Source: Hygrophila difformis
Taxonomy: Eukaryota; Streptophyta; Magnoliopsida; Lamiales; Acanthaceae
Assembly (NCBI GenBank): GCA_030278955.1
Contig: JAOANR010000014.1
Location: 32,191,453-32,255,452 of the forward strand
Direction: 5' to 3'
Length of the DNA: 64,000 bases
Positions 21,696-34,364 of this stretch are shown here, piece by piece. The notes under the pieces were generated by a model that had not been told where the DNA came from, ran no database searches, and was given only the letters and a program-made list of their open reading frames with translations. The number at the start of each line of letters is the position of its first letter. Positions within the stretch are counted from its first letter, which is position 1. A program made the translations under genes and the position numbers.

Positions 21696-24600
21696 AATTG
21701 TTGTTGTCTGAAAACATGTGATTCGAATTGAGGCAATTCGAATTAATTCGAATTGCTAAGGGAAATTCGAATTGCATATCCAAACTATTCTCTTCATGTG
21801 GTCTTCAACCAATTCGAATTATTCCATTCGAGTTAATTCGAACTGCTCAACAATTCGAATTGGGTTGAAAACCACATTGTACCCATTGCCACTCATTCAT
21901 GCCTTAGTTTATTTTCCACCTCTTACCAATTCGAATTGTCCAATTCGAATTAATTCGAATTGCTGGACAATTCGAACTCACCCTCCCTTTGAGGTAAATG
22001 CCTTAGTCAATTTGAGCAAGAAAGGGACTAAGGCTCGAATTGACTAAGGCATTTACCTCAAAGGGAGGGTGAGTTCGAATTGTCCAGCAATTCGAATTAA
22101 TTCGAGTTATCCAATTCGAATTAATTCGAATTGGCCAATAATTCGAATTAGATGATGTTCCAATTTCTGGCAATGATCAATTGGGTAAAGTACCACTTCA
22201 TCCTTCATGCATTCTCAATTCGAATTATCCCAATAATTCGAATTGAACTGTCCCCTCTATTTTGAAAACTCCAAAAACATTTCCTTTCTTGATTTGTGTA
22301 AGCTGCATGGATGTATTGGGCCTAGGCCCAATTCATCTGATTTCTATCCATTACACATCTCATCCCATTAGTGTCCATTCATTGTGTGCTTAACACCCAC
22401 ACAATACCAAAAATATTTTCTTACTTTCATATTTTCTCCTTCATTGTGTGTATGAACGGATAATGAGAAACACCACAGATTAATGTTGGTGAAAGGTCCC
22501 TTCACAGGGATATCGACTAACCCGTCTTCTGTGTGTCAATCATTATCTGTTATTTTGCATGATCTGGTTAAGTGGTTGGTGGAAGCTTCGGCGAGCGTTC
22601 TCTTCACTAAGAGTTTCGATTAGTCACTCAGCCAATTCCTAATCAGATACTGTTTTAATTTTCCTTATCTTAATTTCTCAACCTGAATTCAAGTTGCAAT
22701 AGTATCAACTGATGTCGACCAACATCAGTTGAGAAATATTACAGCAAGAAATATGTGGGTTTTTCTTCCACTCACAGACAAAAGAAAACTAAATGATGGC
22801 GGTCACCGTTGTTTGGAATTCTTTCTGTCTAAAAACAATCATCTTGGATAATTGGGAACCGAACAGCAGATGTTTGCAGTCCGGAAAACCCCAACTATCT
22901 CTGGCACTCTTTTTAGCCGATTTCTTCTCATCTCAGGCTAATCCATCGTGTGTATCGTATTCTGTCTAACCCCACCATATATTTTGGGGTATTTTATTTT
23001 CCTTTTCATATACTTGTATGCATGATACTATTATGTAGATGTTCTGGTCTTATTGCTATTTTGGGAATCCTTCCCCTTGGACACAGAAGTCTTGATGTAA
23101 ATCAGATGCTGCATAATAAATTTCCAACAAAAATTCCTTTATAAAATCCGGATCTGAGTAAGGGATAAATTCAACAGTTATGACTAATTCATATTCCACT
23201 GGGGGTTGATTTTGAGAGCTTAGAAGCAGAGTCAGCGATTAGGTCTCGTCTAGACTGAAAGGATCTGTGTTTTGATTGAGAGTCTAGTACCTGTTTAGGG
23301 AATGATTTTCAAATACTCATTTGCTTCTCAAAATTGCTGTGTGTTGGAAATCTGATATTAGATATCGCATTAAGTCAATATCCACTTGGGTGTAGATGAG
23401 ATGTGATAAATAATACTAGAGGAACAACATATAGGCCTTGGTGAATTTATAAGGTAAGGTCGAGTATTCCTTCGACTACTATCTTCTTCTACCAAAGTCT
23501 AGAATTGAGTCTTGAGTGAGTACATCCGGAATAGGTTCATTTATGGATCTGTTTCATTTAGTTTGTATCTCATAACTACCCAGATGTTGTAAGCCCTGTG
23601 GCTTATTGATATCTCGGGGGTTCTTGATCTGCATCTGGTCACCAAGACCAGGGGCTCTTTTATACTAACGGAAAGAGACGTTTTTAACGATTCCGAGTGA
23701 TAGATTTAAATGCTTTCTTTACAGCTTTCTTCACTGCTTTCCTTTTAAATGCTTTCATAGAGGTCACTCGGAAGAATTAGGGGCTGTCCATCTGTTAAAA
23801 GGTTTGAGAGTTATGGAATGGTTTGGGGTTTGATTTGAAACTTTGGGTGTGACATGGGGGAATGATAGGAGTACTTGGCATGTCAACTAATGATATGTTA
23901 GGTGTTGCTTGTCCACCACAGATATGTAATGTAACTTCACAAGGCCTGTGGAGGGAGTTATAAGTCTGTGGTATCTTAGAAATTGTTGTCTTAAGAGCGT
24001 GTAAATTCTCACCATAAGTACTTGTCTGTTAAAGGGAACAGGGTGTAGAAAGCATGAGGATTAGCTAACTAGAGGATTATCCCAAGCTAAGATCTGTGTA
24101 TAAAAATGGAAGCTTAATTGTGTTCCATCTGAATCTTGTCCAATCTTTATTATTTCCTCCCTGTCCCTTCTGTCATATTTAAATCTGCTTTCTAGATAGT
24201 GTAGCATAATTTTATATTGCTTTCGTAGTATAGATTTAATTGCTTTCTTCAATCTCGTTTACCATGCTTTGTAGAATAATTTTTACTGCTTTCATGATCT
24301 GATTTAATATTGTCAAGTAGTTGTTAGAAATCTTTGCAAAACTTGAAACGAGTAACCGAGTGGAAAATCTTAGTAAACGACGTGGGTCCTGCTTCCATCG
24401 CACATCCTCCAGTGAACGATCCGGTACTTACTATAAATTACTGCAATTTTTGACCCGTGCGCTTTCGGGAGCACAGTTTCGTGACACGAGTAAATAAAAA
24501 CAACATTTTGGGCAAATACTCTTACAGTGGGAAGATGTTCAAGAATTTAATGGCCGGTATCTCTTTGACATGAAATTTTGAGAAGCATCATGGTGCAGAT

Positions 24601-24982
24601 ATCAGGGACTTTCAGGGTGACAGACTGAAGGTCCATTCCTGTTGCACCGTGATATTTGTCAAAAGTTTCATGGCTGAGAGGACCACAGCGCCGTTTGAAC
24701 CCCACAGGAGTAATAAAAAGGGAAATCTTAATATATTCTTAAACCCCTTCCCCCAATCATAACTCTTTTCATTTTAATAAATCCGAACTTGGAAATTGTA
24801 TTTAGACGGTTCTTCAACCCCCCAGCAGCAAAATGAAACTTGGCTTGGGTGCAAAAGTTTCATGGCCGTCACCGGGGACTCTTGAGGCACCATTTGAAAT
24901 CACAGTTTCCTCCTTAAGCAATAAACCAGTAAAAGTATTTTCAGAAAATTACTCGTGTCGGCGAAGCTCGTCAAAAGTTTCA
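21696..24982 (+). repeat. 5' LTR, truncated at its 5' side
   Basis: Matches 37771-40993 with few substitutions. Homology to the 3' LTR begins at AATTGTTGTTGTCTG, not at a TG terminus, and the 1.66 kb that precede this point in the 3' LTR are missing. The missing part includes a TATAAAAG box and a palindrome array. A 71-bp inverted duplication (22035-22105) is present only in this copy. The right end is ...GTCAAAAGTTTCA, next to the primer site. Confidence 0.88.
21945..22105. repeat. 71-bp inverted duplication (hairpin) unique to the 5' LTR
   Basis: 21945-22015 and 22035-22105 are reverse complements with one mismatch seen, separated by 19 bp. The 3' LTR has only the first arm (about 38021-38091), so the second arm arose after or during the last replication cycle, for example by template switching. 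Confidence 0.9.
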
Positions 24983-25020
24983 TGGCGCCGTTGCCGGGGA
25001 GGATGCAGCGCCGTTTACTA
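24541..25020 (+). repeat. Serial degenerate copies of the LTR end/primer-site junction
   Basis: The real junction is CAAAAGTTTCA followed by TGGCGCCGTTGCCGGGGA, then a GCAGCGCCGTTT segment. Related strings occur inside the LTR: CAAGAATTTAATGGCCGG at about 24540, AAAAGTTTCATGGCTGAGAG then CAGCGCCGTTTGAA at about 24661-24700, and CAAAAGTTTCATGGCCGTC then ACCGGGGACTC at about 24853-24885. Another CAAAAGTTTGA lies downstream at 25107. Confidence 0.7.
24983..25000 (+). promoter_or_regulatory. tRNA-Asp primer binding site
   Basis: TGGCGCCGTTGCCGGGGA directly follows the LTR terminal CA. It is the tRNA-Asp-complementary site used by plant Athila-type elements to start minus-strand synthesis. Confidence 0.93.
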
Positions 25021-25129
25021 GGAGAATTACATTCCTGATTTACTCATAGATAGTTCTTGTATATGTTCTTGAACTATTACTAACCTGGGGGTTGTACAGG
25101 TACTGTCAAAAGTTTGATACCAACTGCTT

Positions 25130-28100
25130 ATGCAACGGAGAAGGAGCACATTACCGGAGCTACCGTTCGATCTAGAAATAGAAAGGACCGCTCGCCAACT
25201 GAGGGCAGAAGCCAGAAGACGGAAGGAGCAGGAGCGTCGGAGCCGCACTTCACCTGAAACATCAAGCAGCGATCTATCAGATATGGCAGAAAACCAAAAC
25301 ATTCCCCCGATCTTACCCATAGACCAACCACCACATAACCCTGGTAATGGAGCTGACAGAGGAGTGGTAGAGCATCCTAATCGTGCCAACGAAGAGGAGA
25401 ATCTACCAAATCCTAATCAGCAACAATACCAGCAATTCCACCAACAACCACCACCACCCGTAAATCAATTTCACCAAAACCAAAACATACCAAACCAACA
25501 ATACCAAAACCAAGCTTTCAATCCAGATCAATTTCAGAACAACCCACAAGATCCACATAACTTCCAGCAATTTCCAAACTATCACCAACAGTACCAGAAC
25601 CAAGCTGAACAAGGAAATCAACAGCAGCAGCAAGCAGCAGCAGACTTTATGCAACCAATTGTAGAGCCCTATCTGGATGGACCTGGGAGAGCACATTTTC
25701 CTGCACGCAATTTCGAGCTCAAACCGGCACTCATTAATTTGGTGCAAAACAATCAGTTCTGCGGCGCAAATCATGAGGACCCTCATGATCATCTCCAGAC
25801 CTTCCTGGAGCTCTGCGACACGATCAAAAATCAGGGAGTCTCTCCTGATGCTATAAGGCTAATGTTGTTTCCATTTTCTTTGTATAGTGGTGCCAGGGAC
25901 TGGTATAAGTCATTGCCTATCAATCTGCGGAGCACTTGGGCAGACTTGGTGAGGAGCTTTTTGCTGAAGTATTTTCCAGAATCAAAGATTGAGGAAGGAC
26001 GAGCTAAGATTGGAGATTTTAAAATGAAGTCAGATGAGTCATTATATGATGCGAAGGAAAGATTCTTGGGCCTCATTAGGCGATGCCCCCAACATGGGTA
26101 CGCACCATGGGAGCAATTGAGGAAATTCTACGGAGGACTCACCCATCCATGGAGAACAATGTTAGACGCCGCTGGCGGACGACATTTACTCCACTTGCCT
26201 ATGGATCAAGCTTGGGAGAAGATTGAGACAATGTCTGTCAACAGATCTATCCTAAACACAGACGATAGGAAGGAGGACCCTCCGAGAAAAGTCTTTGCTG
26301 TAAGTGAAGGGAAAACAGATTTTGAAAAATTACAGGAACAGGTAGCTGCGATACAGCTGAGTCAGGATAAAGGGAAGGGAATAGACGCTTCCCAGGCAGG
26401 AACCTCATCAGACCAAGTTCAAACACAGCAATCGGGAGTTGTCTGTGGACTGTGTCAGGGACCTCATCCAACTGATACATGCCAACAGATAGCTACCGAA
26501 AGCTGTAATTATGCCGGGAACTACCAAAATCGCCATCCCAACCTCTCTTATTCCAACAACAATGCACTTAACGCGCATTTGTTGCAGCCAAACCAGCCCA
26601 ACCAGTTCCAAAACCCACAGCAAAACTTCAGACCTCAGAACCAAGGATTCGTCCAGCAAAGAGTGCAAAACTTCCAAAATCAGAATCAGAGTTTCCAACC
26701 TCAAATCCAACAAAGGCCTAATCAGAACCAGGGCCAGAATTTCCAGAATTTCCAGCCCCAACCTGATCAGAATCAGCAATATAACCAAAGGCCACCATCT
26801 CATTTGGAGAACTTGATGACTGAATTTATAGCCAACCAGAAGGATATAAATCAGCAACTGCAGTCATCAATCAAGAATGTGGAGACGCAAGTCACCCAAT
26901 TGGCCAAGGAACTGCAGAACAGGGGGAAAGGAACACTTCCAAGCAGTACTGAAGCTAACCCGCAGTGTAAAGCAATCACATTGCGGGGAGGCAAGACTCT
27001 GAAAGGAATTGTTGGACTTGGAAAAGAGACGGCCGAGGAGGAAAAGGATCTAGTGGAGGGTGAAACAGAAAGTGAAAGGAGCGAAGGAGGAGATGGTATT
27101 GGACTGGACAAGGACAAACCAGAAACAGCTATTCCGCAGGATGAAGCTGCAAAGGGAGCTGAAAAGGGTAGGGTTGAAGGTAAAATTTCCTTCTCTTTAC
27201 CACCAAAAACAAATAATAATAAGTACATGCCAAGGGTGCCATACCCGGCACGTCTTAAAAATAAGGAGCAAGATGAAAAATTTAAAAAGTTTTTAGAAAG
27301 ACTGAAAGCTGTCGAGATCACTATTCCATTGGTCGAAATGATTTCAGAAATGCCCGTCTATGCTAAATTTCTTAAAGAAATGATTTCAGGGAGGAGAAAA
27401 GCTGAGCAGGAGGAAGTAGTGATTTTGAACAGCAGCTGCAGTGCCATTATCCAAAGAGTGCTACCGGAGAAGAAGGAAGATCCAGGATGTATTACATTGC
27501 CGATCCACATCGGGAAAACTAATGTTGGAAAAGGGTTGTGCGATCTAGGATCGAGCATCAACGTTATGCCACTTGCCATGGTGAAACGTCTTCACTTGGG
27601 AACAATTGAACCGGTTACAATGAAGTTACAGCTGGCAGACCGATCAATTACCCATCCAATCGGAATCCTGAAGGACGTAATTGTCAAGACGGGAGGGACT
27701 CTCTTCCCCGTCGACTTCATTATTTTGGACATAGAGGAGGATTACGAGATGCCACTGATCTTAGGCCGCCCCTTTCTCTCAACCGGCGGTGCACTTATAG
27801 ACGCCCGATCAAATCAAATCAAGCTCCGAGTCGGAGAAGAAGAATTGGATTTCAACATGGGAAAGCTGCAGAAGTTCCCGTCTGAGGGATCTTGTTCCAT
27901 TTTTGATGTAATAGACAGTAGGAGTGAGGATGAGAGCATAGACTCTGTGACTGATGAGCCGAGCAAAGTTTCAAAACAGGTACTGAAGCCTGAAGGTGCA
28001 GAGCAACCAAGGAGCTGCAACGCTGTCCACTTCGAGGATCCTATCTCTGGGGACCTTGAAGAATTCGATGGAGTTGAGTTCATCCCGGAGGAAGAGGAAA

Positions 28101-31100
28101 GCACTGCTGAGGAGGAAATGGATCCTGTACTGACACAGGATCCTGAAGGTAAAACTGATCTCTCTCTCCCACCCATTTCTCGCAAATTGCTGCCTTCCGT
28201 TGAATGCCCACCAGAGCTTGAACTTAAAATACTTCCGGATCATCTTAAGTACGTTTTTCTCGCTGAACATAAAAGATTACCGGTGATTGTGTCAGCCAAG
28301 CTGACACAAAAGCAAGAAAAAGCTCTGGTAGACATTCTAAAGAAATATGTACATGCAATCGGATGGACCATTTCTGATATAAAAGGAATAAGCCCCTCTG
28401 TTTGCATGCACAGAATTTTAATGGAAGAGGAGTATAAGCCCTCAAGGCAACCACAAAGGCGTCTGAACCCCCATATGCGGGAAGTGGTAAGGAAGGAAGT
28501 TATCAAGCTCTTAGATGCTGGTATCATCTATCCTATCTCTGATAGCAAATGGGTTAGCCCAGTGCAGGTCGTACCGAAACGTGGGGGGATCTGTGTAACG
28601 ACTAATTAGCAAGGAGAAGAAGTGGCGACGCGTCCAATGACCGGTTGGAGAGTTTGCATCGACTACCGGAAGCTCAATACCGCTACCAGGAAGGACCATT
28701 TCCCCTTGCCATTCATTGATCAGATGCTGGAGAGGTTGGCCGGAAGGGAGTACTATTGCTTTTTGGATGGGTACTCTGGCTATAATCAGATTGTAATAGC
28801 TAGTGAGGATCACGACAAGACCACATTCACGTGTCCTTACGGAACTTTTGCATACTGGCGCATGCCTTTTGGACTTTGTAATGCGCCTGCCACATTTCAA
28901 CGATGCATGATGTCAATTTTCTCAGAATTTATCGAAAAATGCATTGAAGTTTTCATGGATGACTTCTCTGTGTATGGAGATACTTTTGATGAATGCTTGA
29001 CTAATCTTGCACAAATTTTGAAAAGATGTGAGGACACCAACCTAGTTTTGAACTGGGAGAAGTGCCATTTCATGGTCACCGAAGGAATAGTGTTGGGTCA
29101 CCGCATCTCGCGCGCAGGTATCGAAGTCGACAGAGCTAAGGTCTCAGTCATCTCAAACCTCCCATTGCCTAATTCAATAAAAGCGGTTAGGAGTTTCTTA
29201 GGGCATGCCGGGTTCTACCGGAGATTCATAAAAGATTTTTCTAAAATTGCCAAGCCGCTCACTAACTTGCTTTGTAAAGAAAATCCTTTTGTAATAAATG
29301 AAGCGTGTGTTCAAGCCTTTGACACGCTCAAAGAAATGTTGATTTCCGCTCCAATAGTGCAACCACCCGATTGGTCAATGCCTTTCGAGGTAATGTGTGA
29401 TGCAAGTGATCTCGCCGTGGGTGCAGTTCTTGGGCAACATAAGGAAGGGAAGCATTATGTAATTCATTACGCAAGTCATGCCCTGAATGAGGCCCAAATT
29501 AAATACACCACCACGGAGAAGGAGATGTATGCTGTGGTTTTTGCGTTTGATAAATTCAGACAATATCTTATTGGTACAAAAACCACAGTGTACACAGATC
29601 ACTCTGCACTGAGATACTTGTTTAGCAAACAAGACGCCAAACCTCGATTAATCAGGTGGGTACTTTTGTTGCAAGAATTTAACATTATAATAAAAGATAG
29701 AAAAGGCAGAGACAATGGTGCTGCTGACCATTTGTCTCGACTAGAAAACGATAAAAATGAGCTAGCCGTAAATGAGAATTTTCCGGACGAGCAACTGTTT
29801 GCCTTGCATCTTCATGATCAAGCTTGTCCATGGTTTTCCGATATTGCTAACTTTTTAGCATGCGGAATAACCCCACCATTTCAAAGCAGAGGCCACAAAG
29901 CGAGGTTCAACCGAGATGTAGTTAACTACTTCTGGGAAGACCCTTACCTCTTTAAGCATTGTGCAGATTCGATTATTAGACGATGTGTAACTGAGCACGA
30001 GGCTTATCAAATCGCTAAGAAATTCCATGAATCGGAATATGGAGGTCACCATGGCCCCACTCGAACAGCTCATAAGGTACTCGAGTGCGGTTTTTATTGG
30101 CCTACCATTTACGAGGATTGCAAAGCGTTTGTTAAAGCTTGCGACAGATGCCAAAGACTAGGGAATATCTCCAAGAGGGATGAGATGCCTCAACAAGGAA
30201 TTCTCACTCTCGAGATTTTCGATGTATGGGGTATTGACTTCATGGGACCATTTCCGACATCTGATGGGAACCATTACATCTTGGTAGCTGTCGATTACGT
30301 TTCCAAGTGGGTTGAGGCTGTTGCACTGCCAACCAATGATGGCAACCAGGTCGTCAAATTTTTGAAAAATAACATTTTCAATAGATTTGGTGTACCCAGG
30401 GTGATCATATCAGATGGAGGAACCCATTTTGTTAATAAAGCATTTGCAAATCTCATGAGCAAAAATGGGATTCTCCACAAGATCGGCACGCCTTATCATC
30501 CCCAAACCAGTGGTCAGGTCGAGGTCTCTAACCGCGAAATCAAACATATACTCGAGGCCACTGTGGGGACAACTCGCAAAGATTGGTCACGTAAGCTCAA
30601 TGATGCTTTATGGGCATACCGCACTGCATTCAAGACTCCCATTGGGATGTCTCCTTACAGACTCATCTTCGGAAAAGCCTGTCATTTGCCCGTAGAACTA
30701 GAGCATAAGGCTTACTGGGCCGTACGAATGCTCAATTTTGACCCCCGAGTTGCCCAGAGTAAGCGCAAGTTGGACCTCAATGAAATTGAGGAAATACGTG
30801 CGCAAGCTTATGAAAGCTCGAGGATTTATAAAGAGCGGACCCAGAAGTTACACGATCGTCGTATTAAATCTAAACACTTCTATGTTGGCCAGAAGGTCTT
30901 GTTATTTAATTCTAGGTTGAAGCTATTCCCCGGAAAGCTTAAATCCAGATGGGAAGGGCCATACGAAGTGATGCACGTGTTTGAAAGTGGAGCCGTCAGG
31001 ATCCGAACTAACAAGGGAGAGCTGGTGGTGAATGGACACAGACTGAAGGGGTATCTTGGGCAGTTCGATCCCGAAAAAGAAGCTCAGATGACAACAGAAC

Positions 31101-31114
31101 CGGCTTATGTTTAA
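25130..31114 (+). pseudogene. Athila-type gag-pro-pol, one long frame with a single in-frame TAG
   Basis: The first frame runs 25130-28609 (1159 aa) and resumes in the same frame after the TAG at 28607-28609, to 31114. Gag core at about residues 187-350 (GARDWYKSLP, LLKYFPESKI); zinc knuckle CGLCQGPHPTDTC near 438 with C-x2-C-x3-H-x4-C spacing; aspartic protease near 804 (CDLGSSINVMP, ILGRPFL); start of reverse transcriptase near 1050 (NPHMREVVRKEVIKLLDAGI). After the stop: RT blocks VCIDYRKLN and FMDD at about 28952; RNase H at about 29390 (CDASD, TDHSAL); integrase HHCC zinc region at about 30030-30150; catalytic DDE residues in GIDFMGP, ISDGG and GQVEVSNRE (30232-30520). No chromodomain. 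The stop lies between RT fingers and palm, so without readthrough no RT, RNase H or integrase is made. I otherwise see no frameshift. Confidence 0.95.
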
Positions 31115-31200
31115 TAAATATTATACATATATTTTCTTACTTATTTATTACTTTCTTCATTTAATTTATTGGGACAAAGTATCCAAAAATCAAGTGAACA

Positions 31201-31233
31201 TTTAGAGTACTAACACTCTAAATGTGAGGATGT
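31201..31233 (+). promoter_or_regulatory. Hairpin plus TGTGAGGATG cassette, copy upstream of the cargo
   Basis: Perfect 8-bp stem TTTAGAGT/ACTCTAAA (31201-31208, 31215-31222) with a 6-nt loop, directly followed by TGTGAGGATGT (31223-31233) and then TGATAT. In the other Athila-type element the same arrangement sits exactly at the 3' LTR edge, so this is a polypurine-tract-like site about 90 bp after the pol stop codon. Confidence 0.7.
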
Positions 31234-31559
31234 TGATATTTGGAGAAAACCTAATGCCTTTTCATAATTATTTTGCAGGAATTCGAGGAACCAACAAAAA
31301 GAAAGATAAAGCTTCCAAAAGCCAGGTTCTCGGTTGGGGTAACATTATATTTAATGGAGGTTGATTTTGGAATTTAGAGAAATCTAAAATCCATAATACA
31401 TTCATAAAATAAAATTGTTAACCCAACCTAATTTATGCAAGCAATATGTTTTAGATTCTCATTCGGTGTAGATATATTTTGCTTTTGAGTTCATATAATT
31501 TTTGGAAAACCTAAAAATTTTCCTAAGTCTTGAATGTGGTATACTTCTCATTTCAAGAA

Positions 31560-32105
31560 AATTCGAATTAATTCGAATTGCTTGGGACATACCACATAAG
31601 ACATTTTGCCTTGGAATTTTTCACTCTCGGATTTGTCAATTCGAGTTATTCTAGCAATTCGAATTAATTCGAATTGCCATGAAAATTCGAATTGGCAACC
31701 AAGGCAAAAAAATTTTCGGATTTATTTAGGCCAAGTAGTGTAATTCGAATTATAAGGCAATTCGAATTAATTCGAATTGCCTAATTAATTCGAATTGGCA
31801 GGCACAAGGCATTTCCCTTAGCAAGTGAGCAATTCGAGTTATTCTAGCAATTCGAATTAATTCGAATTGCCTGAATAATTCGAATTAGCTCATTTCAGCC
31901 TTGTGCAAATTTTGCCCACATTCTCAAGTTCGAATTGTGAGTCAATTCGAATTAATTCGAATTGATCTCAATAATTCGAACTTGCTTGGTTTCTCTGTTC
32001 TTCAAGCCAATTCGAATTAATTCGAATTGGCCTGAATAACTCGCATCTCTCACAGATAGCATCAATTCGAATTAATTCGAATTGATGCAATAATTCGAAC
32101 TCCCC
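31560..32105. repeat. Array of the 20-bp palindrome AATTCGAATTAATTCGAATT, upstream of the F-box gene
   Basis: Seven exact copies start at 31560, 31656, 31759, 31849, 31944, 32009 and 32064, spaced about 55-105 bp, with several partial copies between (CAATTCGAGTTATT, AATAATTCGAA). Each core is its own reverse complement. The array ends just before the promoter-like segment of the F-box gene. Confidence 0.92.
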
Positions 32106-32116
32106 TTCCAAAATCC

Positions 32117-32126
32117 TTTTTATACC
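32117..32126 (+). promoter_or_regulatory. Possible TATA element of the F-box gene
   Basis: TTTTTATACC followed by a C/T-rich leader about 115 bp before the ATG at 32243. It is a weaker match than the LTR TATA box. Confidence 0.45.
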
Positions 32127-32242
32127 CTTCTTTCCCTCTCATTTCCCTCACTTTCACTTTCCACACTTCCAAAATCCACCGTTCCCTCTCTCGCGAAACC
32201 AGTCGCTCTTCTCAAGCTTTCCTCCGGCCAAATCACTCGGAA

Positions 32243-34364
32243 ATGGCTTCGTCGTCATCCAACCCTAGTGGGAGCAGGGGGTAAGTGTTTCTTTTCTGTT
32301 TTCGCACTCGGTTTCGCAGTTTACAGTTTTGTCTTTTCATCTCCCGTGCGAAATCAAAGTTGGGGAGGGGAATGCTTTTGTTTCTCATAACGGGAAGAGT
32401 GGGAAAGTGGTCGGAGTGCGTTGAGTTGTTCAGAAACGGGGTAGAAATCGACTAGGCAGAACCTAGGTCTCTAGGTTTTGTGTTCTTAACTGCCATTTAA
32501 GGGTTCGAAGTTTTCTGTGGTAAAGGAGATGTTCTTATTTTGAAAATGAGGGTCTCACAACCCTTAAAAACTTGATTTTTGTATAGTTGTTCCATTTATA
32601 TCTCTGGGTGTATTTGTGTTATCTGTATTTGTGTTTTGCTAATCTGTGAATAGGGTTAACACGGTGGTCATGCTTTGTTCAGCCACTGTGTTGTTTTTCA
32701 ATAGATAATCGTTGATGATGACTGAAAATGCATATTGATGATATCTGCAAAGTCTATGCTTTGACAGCATGAGTTTTGTTGGTAACATTAGTACATTACA
32801 GTAGTATATATGGATCAACTGTTCTCGTTTCTGTTAGTGTTTGCATGTATAATATCATATAAATATTTTGGTTATAAATGCTTTTGTCGGGTGCATGTTG
32901 CCCATACATTGCAAACTCAACTCTGGAAGTTGATTTTTGCACATCCGGGACACATGGTACAGACGAAACCATGCCAAAATTTTTCCAACACTTTTGGCAT
33001 GGCATTTATGTGTAAAAAGACGAAATGATAAATTGTTCTTTTTGTTTAAAGTGTTTGATCTCTGTCAACTTGGAACAAGTGGGAAATACTTGTAAGGAAT
33101 GTTTTGTTTTATTCCTTAAGAACCCACTTTCCAAAACAAAATCCAAATGGGGGACCACTCACACCCCCAATTTCATTAAATAAACAAATCAACACTTTTT
33201 CATAAAAATCCAAAAGTCACCTTTTGTATATATGCATGTCTAATTTTTATCTTTATTTCTTATCTTTGGTCACGGTCCATTATACATACTAGTAATTGCA
33301 TAATTTATCACTTGCATTCGATTGTCATCATTAATCTCTTATCTTCCCTGCCTCACATGTTTTAAATCACTTCTTAAGTGATAAAAATCAAATCCATTCG
33401 TAGGCTCAATAACCTACGAAATTCTCTCTTTTTGGTCCTTTGACCACCCAAAAACATCTTAGACTATTTATAGTCCAAGAAAAATTTCTAAGGATCCAAG
33501 ATCCTTATCTCTCTCTTGCTTTCCTTATTTTTGTTATAATAAGAGTAGATTTGATAATCTGACCACTTGGACTTTCATAGTGTGCCTCAAGTGAGACAGG
33601 TGTTAGAAAGTGAACTGTATTTCGAAGTGGCTGAAGGTATTAGGCTGAGGGTCTCAGACCTAATCATCTCTCCATGTCTTTTCAGAGACATCATCCCCCT
33701 AGCCCCAAACGAAGATCACGAGGAAGAAACTCAACTACTGGATCTGCCAGTGGAGCTCCTCGGAGAAATCCTCTCCCGCATCGGAGAGGATTGCATCAAG
33801 AAAGTGTGGAGAGTCAGAGAAGTGTGCACCAAGCTCAGGGATGCAGATGATCTTCCCATTGTCTACAGAAGGTGTGAACTAGAAACCACCATCGTCAAGA
33901 TGTGGGAGCAGAGGTTGGAACCGCAAAAAGAGGCACTCATGGCCAAATGCGAAGAAGCTGGCAACTATAACCTGAAACTCATCCCAGCCCTGCAGGCATT
34001 CGGAGCAGGAAACGAGACCCTGGCTTGTGAGCTGCTAAAGGAAGGGATTGAGGACAACCACAAGGCCTCAATCTTTGTCCGGGGATACATGCTGCTCAGC
34101 AAGCTGGACAACGAACAGGTCCAGCAGGGAGTGTCAATGATCGACAAGATCATAACCAGCAGGTTCGTCATGCAATACGTTGGGACCAACGTCTTCGCAT
34201 GGTTGGCTGATAGCCTGGAGACACCCGACTTGTTTGGAGATCAAGGACCAAGGGTCTACTGCACCAGGGTGATGGAGGAAGATGAGGATGACACGATAGA
34301 TTTCTGCGTACCCTGCAGCTCGACGAACTATGTTCATTGGACCAGGATTTTCTTCCAAGGATAG
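32243..34364 (+). CDS. F-box protein (At2g35280-like), spliced, carried inside the retrotransposon
   Basis: Two exons are inferred. Exon 1 is 32243-32280 (MASSSSNPSGSRG), with donor GG|GTAAGTG. A 1.3-kb AT-rich intron follows, with acceptor TTTCATAG at 33580. Exon 2 is 33581-34364. The phases agree, giving 273 aa. The large frame has no ATG of its own near its start, which supports splicing. An F-box lies at about residues 65-105 (LLDLPVELLGEILSRIGE, VREVCTKLRDADDLPIVYRR); F-box proteins link substrates to SCF ubiquitin ligases through SKP1. The remainder (KCEEAGNYNLKLIPALQAFG, LLKEGIEDNHKASIFVRGYM) resembles the Sel1-like helical repeats of plant At2g35280-type F-box proteins. It follows the palindrome array and lies between pol and the 3' LTR in sense orientation, where other Athila elements often have an env-like ORF. 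The frame is intact. Family assignment is from memory of sequence style; expression is unknown. Confidence 0.78.

Noticed and set aside
25027..30489. Minus-strand frames over gag-pol
   Set aside because: Antisense shadows of the retrotransposon polyprotein.
31560..32105. CRISPR-like array from regularly spaced 20-bp repeats
   Set aside because: Plant DNA with palindromic cores and partial copies between them; no cas genes and irregular spacing.
31560..32105. Heat-shock elements in the TTCGAA arrays
   Set aside because: GAA and TTC are separated by four bases (GAATTAATTC) or none, not the two required by the heat-shock consensus.
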